Of a DNA stretch of 64,000 nucleotides, positions 46,285 through 55,609 are shown in pieces. Both the position numbers and the translations under genes were made by a program. Each line of letters begins with the position of its first letter. Positions within the stretch are counted from its first letter, which is position 1. The notes beneath the pieces are model-generated. The model worked only from the letters and a program-made list of their open reading frames with translations, was not told the origin of the DNA and did no database searches. Source of the DNA: Chitinophagaceae bacterium IBVUCB2 (lineage in GTDB: Bacteria; Bacteroidota; Bacteroidia; Chitinophagales; Chitinophagaceae); the NCBI GenBank assembly GCA_002127295.1, contig NFUV01000002.1, positions 1,178,001 to 1,242,000 of the forward strand, written 5' to 3'.

Positions 46285-46771
46285 TCGGGCGGGCAAGTTA
46301 TCGAATTTAGAGGCCCTTCCCAAACCCGGCCCTCAAACCCAGGCCGAAGGAGGGGCTCCAGTTCGTTCATATTTAATAATTCAATCAAGTAGATTGGTTA
46401 AACAATTATAGGTCCACCGGCAGGTCGGTGTTAATCTGTATTAATCTGAGTAATCTGTGGTTAACCTGTATTCATTCCCTTGCTGCAGGCAAACTAATCT
46501 GCATTTAATTCTACTCAAATACATGCCCTTCAAAAACCTCCGGGTCATCAACGGCCGACTCCGAACTCAATACTCCGAACTCCAAACTCTACCTGTGTAT
46601 TTCTTTTTATAAATACCGCTCCAAAACCTTTGATTTTTTAAAAATTGGCCTTAATTTACTTCAGTCACTTATCCCAACCTCCTGAGCTTAATCCGTCACC
46701 TTACAGAAAAATAAAAGCATCTTTTATTTTTTAACTCGTTTACCATCTGGTAAGCACTAAATTTAAATCCC
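46285..46771. other. 487-bp intergenic region with simple repeats
   Basis: No gene seen. It holds three to four TAATCTG-type units near 46434-46472, a CACCG/CGGTG mini hairpin near 46417-46431, and the ACTCCGAACT repeat cluster at 46557-46589. It must carry the dnaG promoter, which I could not place. Confidence 0.5.
46557..46589. repeat. ACTCCGAACT repeat cluster, left
   Basis: Tandem degenerate units: GACTCCGAACTC, AATACTCCGAACTC, CAAACTC. The same unit recurs at 47151-47174, so a small gene is flanked by two clusters in the same orientation. Confidence 0.6.
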
Positions 46772-47149
46772 ATGGTTCAGGTAGACATCTCACAGCTCAC
46801 TTCAGAGTGCAACACCTGGAGAGAGCAGCTTCGCCTTCATCGTGAAGAATTCACCACAGACGAAACCAAATTACAAAAAGTAGCCGGCCCGCAACTCTCC
46901 AAAGAACTCCTGCAAGACGTAGAACATTTACACAACCAGTTTCACATTCAGCTTATCAACATCCACGACTTAAAGCAATCTATCAAAGCCCATGAACGTA
47001 AAATGGAATTTGAAAGAGTAGCTTTTAATGGAAAGGTGAATGAAGACAGTTTGATACGTCATGAAAGATTGCATGATGAGTACCAGGCCCTTCAACAAAC
47101 GTTGCAGGATCTGCGTGCCGAATTCAGCAATTTTCTTAGCCGAACGTAA
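46772..47149 (+). CDS. small coiled-coil protein, unknown
   Basis: 125 residues, no signal peptide and no membrane helix. The sequence is almost wholly helical with heptad-like Leu spacing (CNTWREQLRLHREEF, LQDVEHLHNQFHIQL, HERLHDEYQALQQTLQDLRA). No catalytic motif. Probably a coiled-coil adaptor or structural protein. It sits alone between dnaG and the EF-G paralogue, flanked by repeat clusters. Not recognised as a family. Confidence 0.7.
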   Translation: MVQVDISQLTSECNTWREQLRLHREEFTTDETKLQKVAGPQLSKELLQDVEHLHNQFHIQLINIHDLKQSIKAHERKMEFERVAFNGKVNEDSLIRHERLHDEYQALQQTLQDLRAEFSNFLSRT

Positions 47150-47150
47150 A

Positions 47151-47174
47151 ACTCCGAACTCAGAACTCCGAACT
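47151..47174. repeat. ACTCCGAACT repeat cluster, right
   Basis: ACTCCGAACTCAG followed by AACTCCGAACT, one base after the stop of the coiled-coil gene. Matches the cluster at 46557-46589. Confidence 0.6.
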
Positions 47175-47181
47175 AGTTTTG
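47174..47181 (+). promoter_or_regulatory. possible -7 box for the EF-G paralogue
   Basis: TAGTTTTG fits TAnnTTTG, 118 bases before the ATG at 47300. The T at 47174 is shared with the repeat cluster. Confidence 0.35.
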
Positions 47182-47299
47182 CCCCATTAAATTCAAAGAC
47201 AAACAAATGCCGAAGCGAAACAGCATGATTCATTTATTATAACAGGGCGGTTCAAACTCTTGCTTTGGCACTATTAACTAATCTCTAAAACAGATTGCC

Positions 47300-49435
47300 A
47301 TGCCTGAATTTGATACCTCACACGTCAAAAATATTGTCTTGCTGGGCCATGCCGGCTCTGGTAAGACCACCTTAGCGGAGTGCATGTTGTTCGAAGCCGG
47401 ACTCATCAACCGCAGGGGTTCCATCGCAGAGCGAAACACCACAGGAGATTACCACGAACTTGAACAAGACCGTGGTAATTCTATTTTTAGCAAGCTCCTC
47501 CACACTAAATGGCGAGGGTATAAAATAAATATCATTGATACTCCCGGTTATGATGATTTTGTTGGCGAAGTAATTTCTGCCTTACGGGTAGCCGATACCG
47601 GCGTTATGCTCCTCAATGCTATGATGGGTGTAGAAGTAGGCACCGATATTATTTGGGAATACACGGATCAATTTAAAACGCCGATGATATTCGCCGTAAA
47701 TAAATTGGATGATGATAAAGCCGACTTTGATAAAACCGTACGGGATGCCAAAGCCCATTTCGGAAATAAAGTAGTAGTGGTACAATACCCACGGCAAACA
47801 GGTGCCGGCTTTCATGAAATTATTGATGTGCTGCGGATGACGATGTATAAGTTCAACAACACAGGTGGCAAACCAGAGAAGCTGGCCATACCGGATGATG
47901 AAAAAGCAAAAGCAGAAGAACTGCACAAAGAATTAATAGAAGCCATTGCCAGTAATGATGAGAGCCTGATGGAAAAATATTTTGATAAAGGCGAACTGGA
48001 TGAAGATGAAATGAAGAATGGTATGAAGAAAGCCATGATCAATCATGACCTGTTTCCGCTCTTCTGTCTTTCTGCCGAACGCAACATGGGCAGTGGCCGC
48101 CTCATGGGCTTTATAGATAATGTATGCCCAAGTGCCAATGAAATGCCACCGCAAAAAACAAAAAAAGGCGACACACTCACTTGTGATGCTAATGGCCCCG
48201 CCTGTATTTTTATTTACAAAACCATTTCGGAGCCGCATGTAGGAGAGCTGTCGTTCTTTAAAGTATACAGCGGCACAGTAAAGAGTGGTATGGAACTGGA
48301 AAACGAAACCACCGGCGTTACCGAAAAACTCACCCAGCTATTTTTAGTAGAAGGAAATAAACGGGTAGCCACTAATGAACTCGTTGCAGGCGATATTGGT
48401 GCTACGCTTAAATTAAAGAACACCCATGTCAACAACACCCTGCACAGCAAAGGCAAGAATTATGAATTGCCACCTATCGAATTTCCTTCACCTAATATGA
48501 CGGTGGCCATTGAAACCATTAAGAAAGGAGAGGAGGAAAAACTATCGCAGGCCATGCACCAGTTGCGGGAAGAAGATCCTACACTGCTGGTAGAAGTATC
48601 TTCTGAGTTAAAACAAACACTCATCCATTGCCAGGGAGATATGCATCTCGCCGTAGCCAAATGGAAAATAGAACACCAGCACAAGCTGGAGGTAAAATTC
48701 ATCAAACCAAAAATTGCTTATAGAGAAACCATCCGCAAAATGGCCGATGCCAATTACCGCCACAAAAAACAAAGTGGTGGTGCCGGGCAGTTTGGCGAAG
48801 TGTTTATGCGCATAGAACCCTGGTACGAGGGCATGCCCGAACCCAAAGACCTCAATGTGCGGGGCCGGGATACACATGACCTGGACTGGGGTGGCAAACT
48901 CGTTTTTTATAATTGTATTGTAGGTGGTGCTATTGATGCAAGGTTTCTGCCTTCCATCTTAAAAGGCGTAATGGAAAAAATGCACAACGGCCCACTCACC
49001 GGTTCGTATGCACGGGATATTCGGGTAGCGGTGTACGATGGTAAAATGCACCCGGTTGACAGTAATGATATATCGTTTAAGATAGCAGGCCTCCAGGCAT
49101 TCCGTACTGCCTTTCAGCAGGCCGACCCGCAAATACTGGAACCTATTTACCAGGTAGAAGTGCTGTGTCCGGATGATCTTACCGGAGCTGTAATGGGCGA
49201 CCTGCAAAGCCGCCGTGCTATAGTAGAAGGTATCGACAGCGAAGGGCATTTTCAAAAAATACTGGCCAAAGTGCCGCTGGCCGAAATGGATGGTTACTCA
49301 TCATCTCTGCGTTCTATTACGCAGGGCCGGGCTAAATTTAAAATGAACTTTGCAGCGTATGAGGCAGTGCCTTTTGATCTGCAACGTAAGTTGATTGATG
49401 AGTATAGTAAAACGGCGAAGGAAGAGTATGCATAA
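47300..49435 (+). CDS. elongation factor G-like GTPase (second EF-G)
   Basis: 711 residues. G-domain motifs: GHAGSGKTTLAE (P-loop), DRGNSIFSKLL (switch I), INIIDTPGYDDFVGEV (G3) and VNKLDDDKADFD (G4). Domains II to V follow (SFFKVYSGTVKSGMELENET, PSPNMTVAIETIKKGEEEKL, then RGRDTHDLDWGGKLVFYNCI and GAVMGDLQSRRAIVEGIDSE). Switch I reads RGNSI rather than the RGITI of canonical EF-G. It therefore resembles the second EF-G-like proteins found beside the main fusA. The role may be ribosome recycling or stress, by inference. Confidence 0.9.
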   Translation: MPEFDTSHVKNIVLLGHAGSGKTTLAECMLFEAGLINRRGSIAERNTTGDYHELEQDRGNSIFSKLLHTKWRGYKINIIDTPGYDDFVGEVISALRVADTGVMLLNAMMGVEVGTDIIWEYTDQFKTPMIFAVNKLDDDKADFDKTVRDAKAHFGNKVVVVQYPRQTGAGFHEIIDVLRMTMYKFNNTGGKPEKLAIPDDEKAKAEELHKELIEAIASNDESLMEKYFDKGELDEDEMKNGMKKAMINHDLFPLFCLSAERNMGSGRLMGFIDNVCPSANEMPPQKTKKGDTLTCDANGPACIFIYKTISEPHVGELSFFKVYSGTVKSGMELENETTGVTEKLTQLFLVEGNKRVATNELVAGDIGATLKLKNTHVNNTLHSKGKNYELPPIEFPSPNMTVAIETIKKGEEEKLSQAMHQLREEDPTLLVEVSSELKQTLIHCQGDMHLAVAKWKIEHQHKLEVKFIKPKIAYRETIRKMADANYRHKKQSGGAGQFGEVFMRIEPWYEGMPEPKDLNVRGRDTHDLDWGGKLVFYNCIVGGAIDARFLPSILKGVMEKMHNGPLTGSYARDIRVAVYDGKMHPVDSNDISFKIAGLQAFRTAFQQADPQILEPIYQVEVLCPDDLTGAVMGDLQSRRAIVEGIDSEGHFQKILAKVPLAEMDGYSSSLRSITQGRAKFKMNFAAYEAVPFDLQRKLIDEYSKTAKEEYA

Positions 49436-49474
49436 TACCCCTGGGCATCACGATTGGTAGCTACTGTTCACTCC

Positions 49475-49506
49475 AAAGCTCTGACGATTATTGTTGGAGC
49501 TTTTTT
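49475..49506 (+). terminator. terminator of the EF-G-like gene
   Basis: AAAGCTC/GAGCTTT stem with a long loop and T6, 40 bases after the stop. Confidence 0.65.
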
Positions 49507-49649
49507 ATTGGTGGCTGTCATCGTTCTTATCATTACTCATCTTCAGTTCCGGCTGTTCGCTGCAAGTCCTCGCTGTGCTGCGGGCTTTTCGCTTCCATCC
49601 GGCAGCCCTTCAATTTCTGTAATTCTGTTCTGCTAAAATTCTGTGGTTG

Positions 49650-49684
49650 TATATTTGACAGATTCCTTTTACATTCATTATAAT
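49650..49684 (+). promoter_or_regulatory. promoter region of the hsd operon
   Basis: TATATTTG (49650-49657) fits the TAnnTTTG -7 box and would give a leader of about 34 bases. Overlapping it is TTGACA (49655-49660), an 18-base gap, and TATAAT (49679-49684), which is an exact match to the proteobacterial consensus hexamers but would leave only a few leader bases. Confidence 0.45.
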
Positions 49685-49697
49685 AGATAAAAAAGTA

Positions 49698-51260
49698 ATG
49701 GCCGACGACAAAAAGCAACAACTCGAACAACAACTCTGGAAAATAGCCGATACCCTGCGTGGTAAAATGGATGCCGATGATTTCAGGGATTATATACTCG
49801 GCTTTATCTTTTACAAATACCTGAGCGAAAAAATGGAGGCTTATGCCAACACTGTTTTAAAGCCTGATAAAATAACGTATGATGCAATAGAAAAACACAA
49901 AGATAAAAAAGCATTACTGGCTGCCGTTAAAGAAGAAGCACTGGATAAACTCGGCTACTTCTTAAAGCCATCTGAACTATTTAATGAACTGGCCCGCCGT
50001 GGCAATGCCGAAGGCAAAAGCAAATTTATTTTAGATGATTTATCTAAAGTACTTACCGCCATTGAGCAAAGCACCATGGGCAGCGAAAGCGAGGAAGACT
50101 TTGGCAACTTGTTTGAAGACCTTGATTTAACCAGCAGCAAACTCGGTAAAACCGAAACCGCCAAAAACGAACTCATTGTAAAAGTACTTTCTCATTTAAA
50201 CGAAATTGATTTCTATTTAAAAAATACCGAAAGCGATGTATTGGGCGATGCCTACGAATACCTGATTGGTAAGTTTGCCGCCGGTGCCGGTAAAAAAGCA
50301 GGGGAGTTTTATACACCACAACCAGTAAGCAGTGTATTAGCCCGTTTGGTAACTATTGGTAAAACGAAATTAAAATCGGTGTACGACCCCACCTGTGGCT
50401 CTGGTTCTTTATTGCTGCGGGTGGCTAAAGAAGTAAAAGAAGTAGCTGCTTTTTACGGGCAGGAGAGTAATCCCACCACCTACAACCTTTGCCGCATGAA
50501 CATGATCATGCATGATGTGCATTACAAAAAGTTTGACATAAAAAATGAAGATACCCTGGAGCGGCCACAGCATATTGACCAGCGTTTTGAAGCCATTGTA
50601 GCCAATCCGCCTTTTAGTGCCGAGTGGAGTGCAAGTCCCCTGTTTATGAGCGACGACCGCTATGCACCTTATGGACGCCTTGCACCAAAAGGCACTGCCG
50701 ACTTTGCTTTTGTGCAGCACATGATATACCAGTTGGCCGATAACGGAACCATGGCCTGTGTATTGCCGCACGGTGTTTTGTTTAGAGGCGGTGCCGAAGG
50801 ACATATACGGGAGTATTTAATAAAAGATAAAAACCAATTAGATGCTGTAATTGGTCTACCTGCCAATATTTTTTACGGAACAGGTATCCCTACCTGCATT
50901 TTGGTATTAAAGAAAAAACGTGAACACAGTGGCAATGTTTTGTTTATTGATGCCAGCCAGCATTTTGAAAAAGTGAAAACACAAAATGTATTACGGCCTG
51001 CCGACATTAATAAAATTATTACGACTTATAAAACACGTACAGATGAGTACAAATACAGCCATGTGGCCCCATTAAGCGAAATTGCCGAGAACGATTACAA
51101 CCTGAACATACCCCGTTATGTAGATACTTTTGAAGAAGAAGAAGCTGTGAACTTAAAAGCAGTTTCTAACGAATTAAAAAAACTGGAAAAAGAAATACAA
51201 ACCACCAATGCCGGCATTGCAGCCTATTGCAGGGAATTGGGAATTGATACACCGTTTTAA
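49698..51260 (+). CDS. hsdM: type I restriction-modification DNA methyltransferase
   Basis: 520 residues. It methylates adenine at the site chosen by HsdS and is a core subunit of the restriction complex. N-terminal HsdM_N domain (QLWKIADTLRGKMDADDFRD). SAM motif I in SVYDPTCGSGSLLLRVAKEV, motif IV NPPF in FEAIVANPPFSAEW. DNGTMACVLPHGVLFRGGAE and IFYGTGIPTCILVLKKKRE follow, and a coiled-coil C-terminus ends the protein. First gene of the operon; hsdS starts two bases after its stop. Confidence 0.97.
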   Translation: MADDKKQQLEQQLWKIADTLRGKMDADDFRDYILGFIFYKYLSEKMEAYANTVLKPDKITYDAIEKHKDKKALLAAVKEEALDKLGYFLKPSELFNELARRGNAEGKSKFILDDLSKVLTAIEQSTMGSESEEDFGNLFEDLDLTSSKLGKTETAKNELIVKVLSHLNEIDFYLKNTESDVLGDAYEYLIGKFAAGAGKKAGEFYTPQPVSSVLARLVTIGKTKLKSVYDPTCGSGSLLLRVAKEVKEVAAFYGQESNPTTYNLCRMNMIMHDVHYKKFDIKNEDTLERPQHIDQRFEAIVANPPFSAEWSASPLFMSDDRYAPYGRLAPKGTADFAFVQHMIYQLADNGTMACVLPHGVLFRGGAEGHIREYLIKDKNQLDAVIGLPANIFYGTGIPTCILVLKKKREHSGNVLFIDASQHFEKVKTQNVLRPADINKIITTYKTRTDEYKYSHVAPLSEIAENDYNLNIPRYVDTFEEEEAVNLKAVSNELKKLEKEIQTTNAGIAAYCRELGIDTPF

Positions 51261-51262
51261 TT

Positions 51263-52555
51263 ATGGATGCAACAAAAGAAATAGATAAGAAAAAAATACC
51301 TGCTCCTAAATTGAGGTTTAAGGGAATTCAATCTGGTTGGAAAAATCTGCTTTATGGAGATATTTATACTTTTTATCCAACCAATTCTTTTTCACGAGAT
51401 AACTTAAATTACGAAAGCGGGGAGGTAAAAAATATTCACTATGGAGATATTCATACAAGATTTGCGACATTGTTTGATATTCAAAATGAAGAAGTACCCT
51501 TTGTGAATTCCGAAATTGATATCAAAAAGATTAAGGACGAAAGTTATTGCCAAGAAAAAGATTTGGTAATTGCAGATGCATCTGAAGATTACGCAGATAT
51601 TGGAAAAACAATAGAACTAGTCAATTTAAATAACGAAAAAATTATTGCTGGATTGCATACTTTTCTTGCAAGGCCGAACAAGTACGAAATGGCTAAAGGA
51701 TTTGCAGGCTATTTAGTTCAATCTTGGAAATTCCGAAAACAAGTTATGATTATTGCACAAGGCACAAAAGTGCTTAGCTTGTCAACCGGGCGTTTAGCCA
51801 ATTTAAAACTAGACATCCCAACCCTTCCCGAACAACAAAAAATCGCATCCTTCTTATCAGCGATAGATAAAAAGATGCAGCAGCTTACTCGCAAAAAAGA
51901 ATTGCTTGAACAATACAAAAAAGGAGTGATGCAGCAACTCTTCTTGGGTAAAGTGAGTTTTAAGGATGAGTATGGAAAGGCGTTTCCGAAGTGGGAGGAT
52001 AGAAAACTTGAGGATATGCTTTTTGAACATAAATTAAATAGCACTGGCAAAGAAGAAGTTTATTCCGTTTCTGTGCATAAAGGTTTAATAAATCAAATTG
52101 AACACTTAGGAAGAGTCTTTGCCGCAAAGAATACTGATAATTACAACTTGGTAAAACCTAACGATGTCATTTATACGAAAAGTCCAACAGGCAACTTCCC
52201 ATTAGGAATTATTAAACAAAGCAAGGTTGATAAAGACGTCATTGTGTCGCCTTTATATGGAGTATTTACTCCTGAAACACCTGGTCTTGGTTATATGCTG
52301 AATGTATATTTTGAAACACCTCTAAATGTGAAAAATTATTTGTCTTCTATTATTCAAAAAGGGGCAAAAAACACAATCAACATTACAAATGCGACTTTCT
52401 TATCAAAAAGGATGAAATTGCCAGTTTCCAAAGTAGAGCAACAAAAAATTGGAGATTACTTACTTAATATAGATTTAAAAATTGAAAATGTTTCAAGTCT
52501 AATCACCCAAAATCAAACCTTTAAAAAAGGCTTGTTGCAGCAAATGTTTGTATGA
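51263..52555 (+). CDS. hsdS: type I restriction-modification specificity subunit
   Basis: 430 residues with two target-recognition domains. TRD1 spans about 15-185 and ends in the conserved spacer PTLPEQQKIASFLSAIDKKM with a coiled coil (QQLTRKKELLEQYKKGVMQQ). TRD2 runs about 235-380 and ends with the second spacer (VSKVEQQKIGDYLLNIDLKI), leading to LITQNQTFKKGLLQQMF. The DNA site is set by the TRDs and cannot be read here. The stop overlaps the hsdR start by four bases. Confidence 0.96.
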   Translation: MDATKEIDKKKIPAPKLRFKGIQSGWKNLLYGDIYTFYPTNSFSRDNLNYESGEVKNIHYGDIHTRFATLFDIQNEEVPFVNSEIDIKKIKDESYCQEKDLVIADASEDYADIGKTIELVNLNNEKIIAGLHTFLARPNKYEMAKGFAGYLVQSWKFRKQVMIIAQGTKVLSLSTGRLANLKLDIPTLPEQQKIASFLSAIDKKMQQLTRKKELLEQYKKGVMQQLFLGKVSFKDEYGKAFPKWEDRKLEDMLFEHKLNSTGKEEVYSVSVHKGLINQIEHLGRVFAAKNTDNYNLVKPNDVIYTKSPTGNFPLGIIKQSKVDKDVIVSPLYGVFTPETPGLGYMLNVYFETPLNVKNYLSSIIQKGAKNTINITNATFLSKRMKLPVSKVEQQKIGDYLLNIDLKIENVSSLITQNQTFKKGLLQQMFV

Positions 52556-55428
52556 GTCATCAAAGCGAAGCCATACTGGAAGTTAATTTAATCAGGCAAC
52601 TGGTTAGCTTCGGCTATGAGTCTGTAAAGATTCATGATGGGGATGCTTTTGTTGCTAATCTTAAAACTCAATTAGAAGTCTTTAATAACACAACATTTAC
52701 TGCCAAAGAATTTGATGCAATTTTAAATCATTTGGCCAAAGGCAATGTATTTGAAAAAGCCAAAACCTTAAGAGATCGTTTTGTGCTTAATAAAGAAGAC
52801 GGTACTTCCTTTTATGTACGTTTCTTTAATAATGAGGACTGGAGCCAAAACAAATACCAGGTAACCAACCAGGTACAGGTACAGGGTTCTTTTATGAACC
52901 GGTATGATGTTACCATTTTGGTAAACGGTCTGCCGCTTGTGCAGATAGAACTCAAACGCAGCGGTATAGAAATTAAAGAAGCTTTCAATCAGATCAACCG
53001 CTATCAGCGTCATTCTTTCTGGAGCAATCATAGTTTATTTCAGTATGTACAATTGTTTATCATCAGCAATGGTGTAAACACAAAATATTTAGCCAATAAC
53101 AGGTTGCAATCGGTAAAGCAAACCTTTTTTTGGGCCGATACCAGTAATAAAAATATAACAGGCCTTACTGAATTTGCTAATTCATTTTTAAATACTGACC
53201 ATCTAGGCAAAATGATCTCCCACTATGTGGTAATGAACGAAACCTTTAAGAACATGATGGTGCTGAGGCCTTACCAGTATTTTGCAACGGAGGCCATCAT
53301 TAACCAGGTTAAAACCGGTAATGATAATGGCTATATCTGGCACACTACGGGTTCGGGCAAAACCCTTACTTCCTTTAAGGCCAGCCAGGTAATTATGGAA
53401 TTGCCGGAAGTACACAAAGTGGTTTTTGTGGTGGACAGGAAAGACCTGGATTACCAGACCATGCAGGAGTTCAACGCTTTTAAAAAAGACAGTGTTGATG
53501 TTACTGATAATACCGCTTCGCTGGTAGCACAATTAACAGACACGACAAAACTGGTACTCACCACCATTCAGAAGCTAAACAATGCTATTACCAAAATCCG
53601 TTATGAAAACAGGCTAGGGCATTTAAAAGATAAAAAAATCGTTTTCATTTTTGACGAATGCCACCGTACCCAATTTGGAGAAACACATAAGCGTATTACA
53701 GACTATTTTCAGAAGGCGCAGTTATTCGGCTTTACAGGCACACCCATCTTTGCAGCCAACGCCAATAAAAATGAATTAGGCAAACGGACCACCAAAGATC
53801 TGTTTGGCACCTGTTTGCATAAATACGTAATCACCGATGCTATCCGGGATCAGAATGTGTTACGTTTTGGTATTGAGTACATTGGTAAATACAAACAAAA
53901 AGGCAACACGTTTATTGATATAGAAGTGGAGGGCATTGATAAAGCAGAAGTATTTAATGATGAAAAACGGCTGGCAAAAATTGCCGATTATATTATTGCA
54001 TATCACGGGCAAAAAACATTTAATAAAGATTACTCCGCCATATTTGCTGTCAGCAGTATCGCCAACGCAATAAAATACTACGACATCTTACAACAGAAAA
54101 AAGAAGCCGGGGAGCATAACCTGCGTATCGCCACTATTTTCACCTACGGCGCCAATGAAGAAGATGAGGATGCACAAGATTATTTACCGGGTGATGAAGA
54201 AGAACTGCCATTGGCTGCAGATCCCAGGGTGGCCTATATATCAAGTCATACAAGAGATAAATTAGAAAACTGCATTGCTGATTACAATAAAATGTATGGT
54301 ACTAGTTTTTCAACAAAAGATAGCCAGGCATTTGAAAACTATTTTAAAGACATCAGCAAACGCTTAAAAGAAAGAGAAAAGGAAACGGCTAAAGAAGAGG
54401 ATCGTTTGGATATTTTGCTGGTGGTAAGTATGTTCCTCACCGGCTTTGATGCCAAGAAGGTTAATACGATGTATGTAGATAAAAACCTGAAGCATCATGG
54501 TGTTATACAAGCCTACTCAAGAACCAACCGTATTCTGGGCGAGCAAAAATCGCAGGGTAATATTTTATGCTTCCGTAATTTAAAAAAAGCTACTGATGAT
54601 GCTATTACACTTTTCAGCAACAAAGAAGCCATAGAGGAAATTATTCTACCGCCTTACCCCGTTATTGCTGCAAAATTTCAGGAAGCGTTAAAAGCATTGC
54701 TGACTATTACACCAACTTATCAAAGCGTTGATGATTTAGAAACGGAAGAAGATGAATTGGCATTTATCCAGTCCTTCAGGGCTTTGCTGCGTGCAAAAAA
54801 TGTATTAGAGTCTTACACCGATTTTACATGGGAAGGTTTGGGCATAGATGAACAGACTTTTGAAAACTACAAAAGCAAGTATTTGGATTTATACCAAAAA
54901 GTAAAAAGTGAAAATCAAAAAGAAAAAACATCCATACTCGATGATATTGATTTTGAGTTAGAGCTTATACACAGAGATTTAATTAATGTTGCTTATATCA
55001 TTAAGCTTTTAGCAAAACTAAAAAATGCAAAAGCCAGTGAAGCACAGCAACAGAAAAAAGCCATCATGGATTTGTTGGGCGGCGATATTGAATTAAGAAG
55101 TAAACGGGAACTGATAGAGAAATTTATATTGGAGAATTTGCCGCTTATCGCAGATGCTGATAACATACAGGATGAGTTTGAAAAATACTGGCAGGAACAA
55201 AAGTTACTGGCACTTGCCAAACTCTGCGAAGAAGAACAGTTAGACAAAGAACAATTTAAAGCTCTTATCGATGCTTATATCTTCAGTGGCCAGGATCCTA
55301 TACGGGATGAAGTACTTAAATGCCTGGGTAACAGGCCCAGCATTTTACAGGCCCGTGCAATTGGTGAAAGGATTATTTTTAAAATGAAGGAATATATAGA
55401 AGTTTTTGAGAGGGGCATGGTGGCTTAG
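52552..55428 (+). CDS. hsdR: type I restriction enzyme endonuclease and translocase subunit
   Basis: 958 residues. N-terminal PD-(D/E)xK nuclease domain with LPLVQIELKRSGIEIKEAFN. SF2 translocase: motif I WHTTGSGKTLTSF, motif II IFIFDECHRTQFGE (DECH), motif III LFGFTGTPIF. Motifs V and VI follow in LVVSMFLTGFDAKKVNTMYV and IQAYSRTNRILGEQKSQGNI. The C-terminal 250 residues are helical and bind the methyltransferase core. No frameshift or missing motif is seen, so the three-gene system looks intact. Confidence 0.97.
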   Translation: MSHQSEAILEVNLIRQLVSFGYESVKIHDGDAFVANLKTQLEVFNNTTFTAKEFDAILNHLAKGNVFEKAKTLRDRFVLNKEDGTSFYVRFFNNEDWSQNKYQVTNQVQVQGSFMNRYDVTILVNGLPLVQIELKRSGIEIKEAFNQINRYQRHSFWSNHSLFQYVQLFIISNGVNTKYLANNRLQSVKQTFFWADTSNKNITGLTEFANSFLNTDHLGKMISHYVVMNETFKNMMVLRPYQYFATEAIINQVKTGNDNGYIWHTTGSGKTLTSFKASQVIMELPEVHKVVFVVDRKDLDYQTMQEFNAFKKDSVDVTDNTASLVAQLTDTTKLVLTTIQKLNNAITKIRYENRLGHLKDKKIVFIFDECHRTQFGETHKRITDYFQKAQLFGFTGTPIFAANANKNELGKRTTKDLFGTCLHKYVITDAIRDQNVLRFGIEYIGKYKQKGNTFIDIEVEGIDKAEVFNDEKRLAKIADYIIAYHGQKTFNKDYSAIFAVSSIANAIKYYDILQQKKEAGEHNLRIATIFTYGANEEDEDAQDYLPGDEEELPLAADPRVAYISSHTRDKLENCIADYNKMYGTSFSTKDSQAFENYFKDISKRLKEREKETAKEEDRLDILLVVSMFLTGFDAKKVNTMYVDKNLKHHGVIQAYSRTNRILGEQKSQGNILCFRNLKKATDDAITLFSNKEAIEEIILPPYPVIAAKFQEALKALLTITPTYQSVDDLETEEDELAFIQSFRALLRAKNVLESYTDFTWEGLGIDEQTFENYKSKYLDLYQKVKSENQKEKTSILDDIDFELELIHRDLINVAYIIKLLAKLKNAKASEAQQQKKAIMDLLGGDIELRSKRELIEKFILENLPLIADADNIQDEFEKYWQEQKLLALAKLCEEEQLDKEQFKALIDAYIFSGQDPIRDEVLKCLGNRPSILQARAIGERIIFKMKEYIEVFERGMVA

Positions 55429-55444
55429 AAACAAAGTATGATAC

Positions 55445-55582
55445 GATACTTAGTCACGGTTCGTAAAGACATGAACCATTTTTGTTTTCTTCCACCAGCC
55501 GATTAAAGTAATTGAACTAAAATATTTCAACCATCATTATATCTCAGAGGTTTGCGAAAATACAAATCAAACTATGTCGTAA
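55445..55582 (+). repeat. hairpin module, copy A
   Basis: Holds a GGTTC/GAACC hairpin (55458-55477). A block GTTTTCTTCCACCAGCCG begins at 55484 and matches copy B in 32 of 36 bases. A second weak hairpin GTTTG/CAAAC (55550-55572) has GAAAATACAAA in its loop. It lies between hsdR and the first small gene. Both copies also align if translated (VFFHQP ... ENTN), so a decayed coding origin is possible. Confidence 0.55.
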
Positions 55583-55609
55583 TTTTATCTTATTGTTATT
55601 AGTAATGTC

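Noticed and set aside
49454-49636. 60-codon plus-strand frame between the EF-G-like gene and hsdM
   Set aside because: Starts over the terminator hairpin and reads through promoter-proximal DNA; composition is not protein-like.
49655-49684. Proteobacterial promoter as proof of recent transfer of the hsd operon
   Set aside because: A native TAnnTTTG box overlaps it, and AT-rich DNA can give such hexamers by chance; kept only as a low-weight observation.
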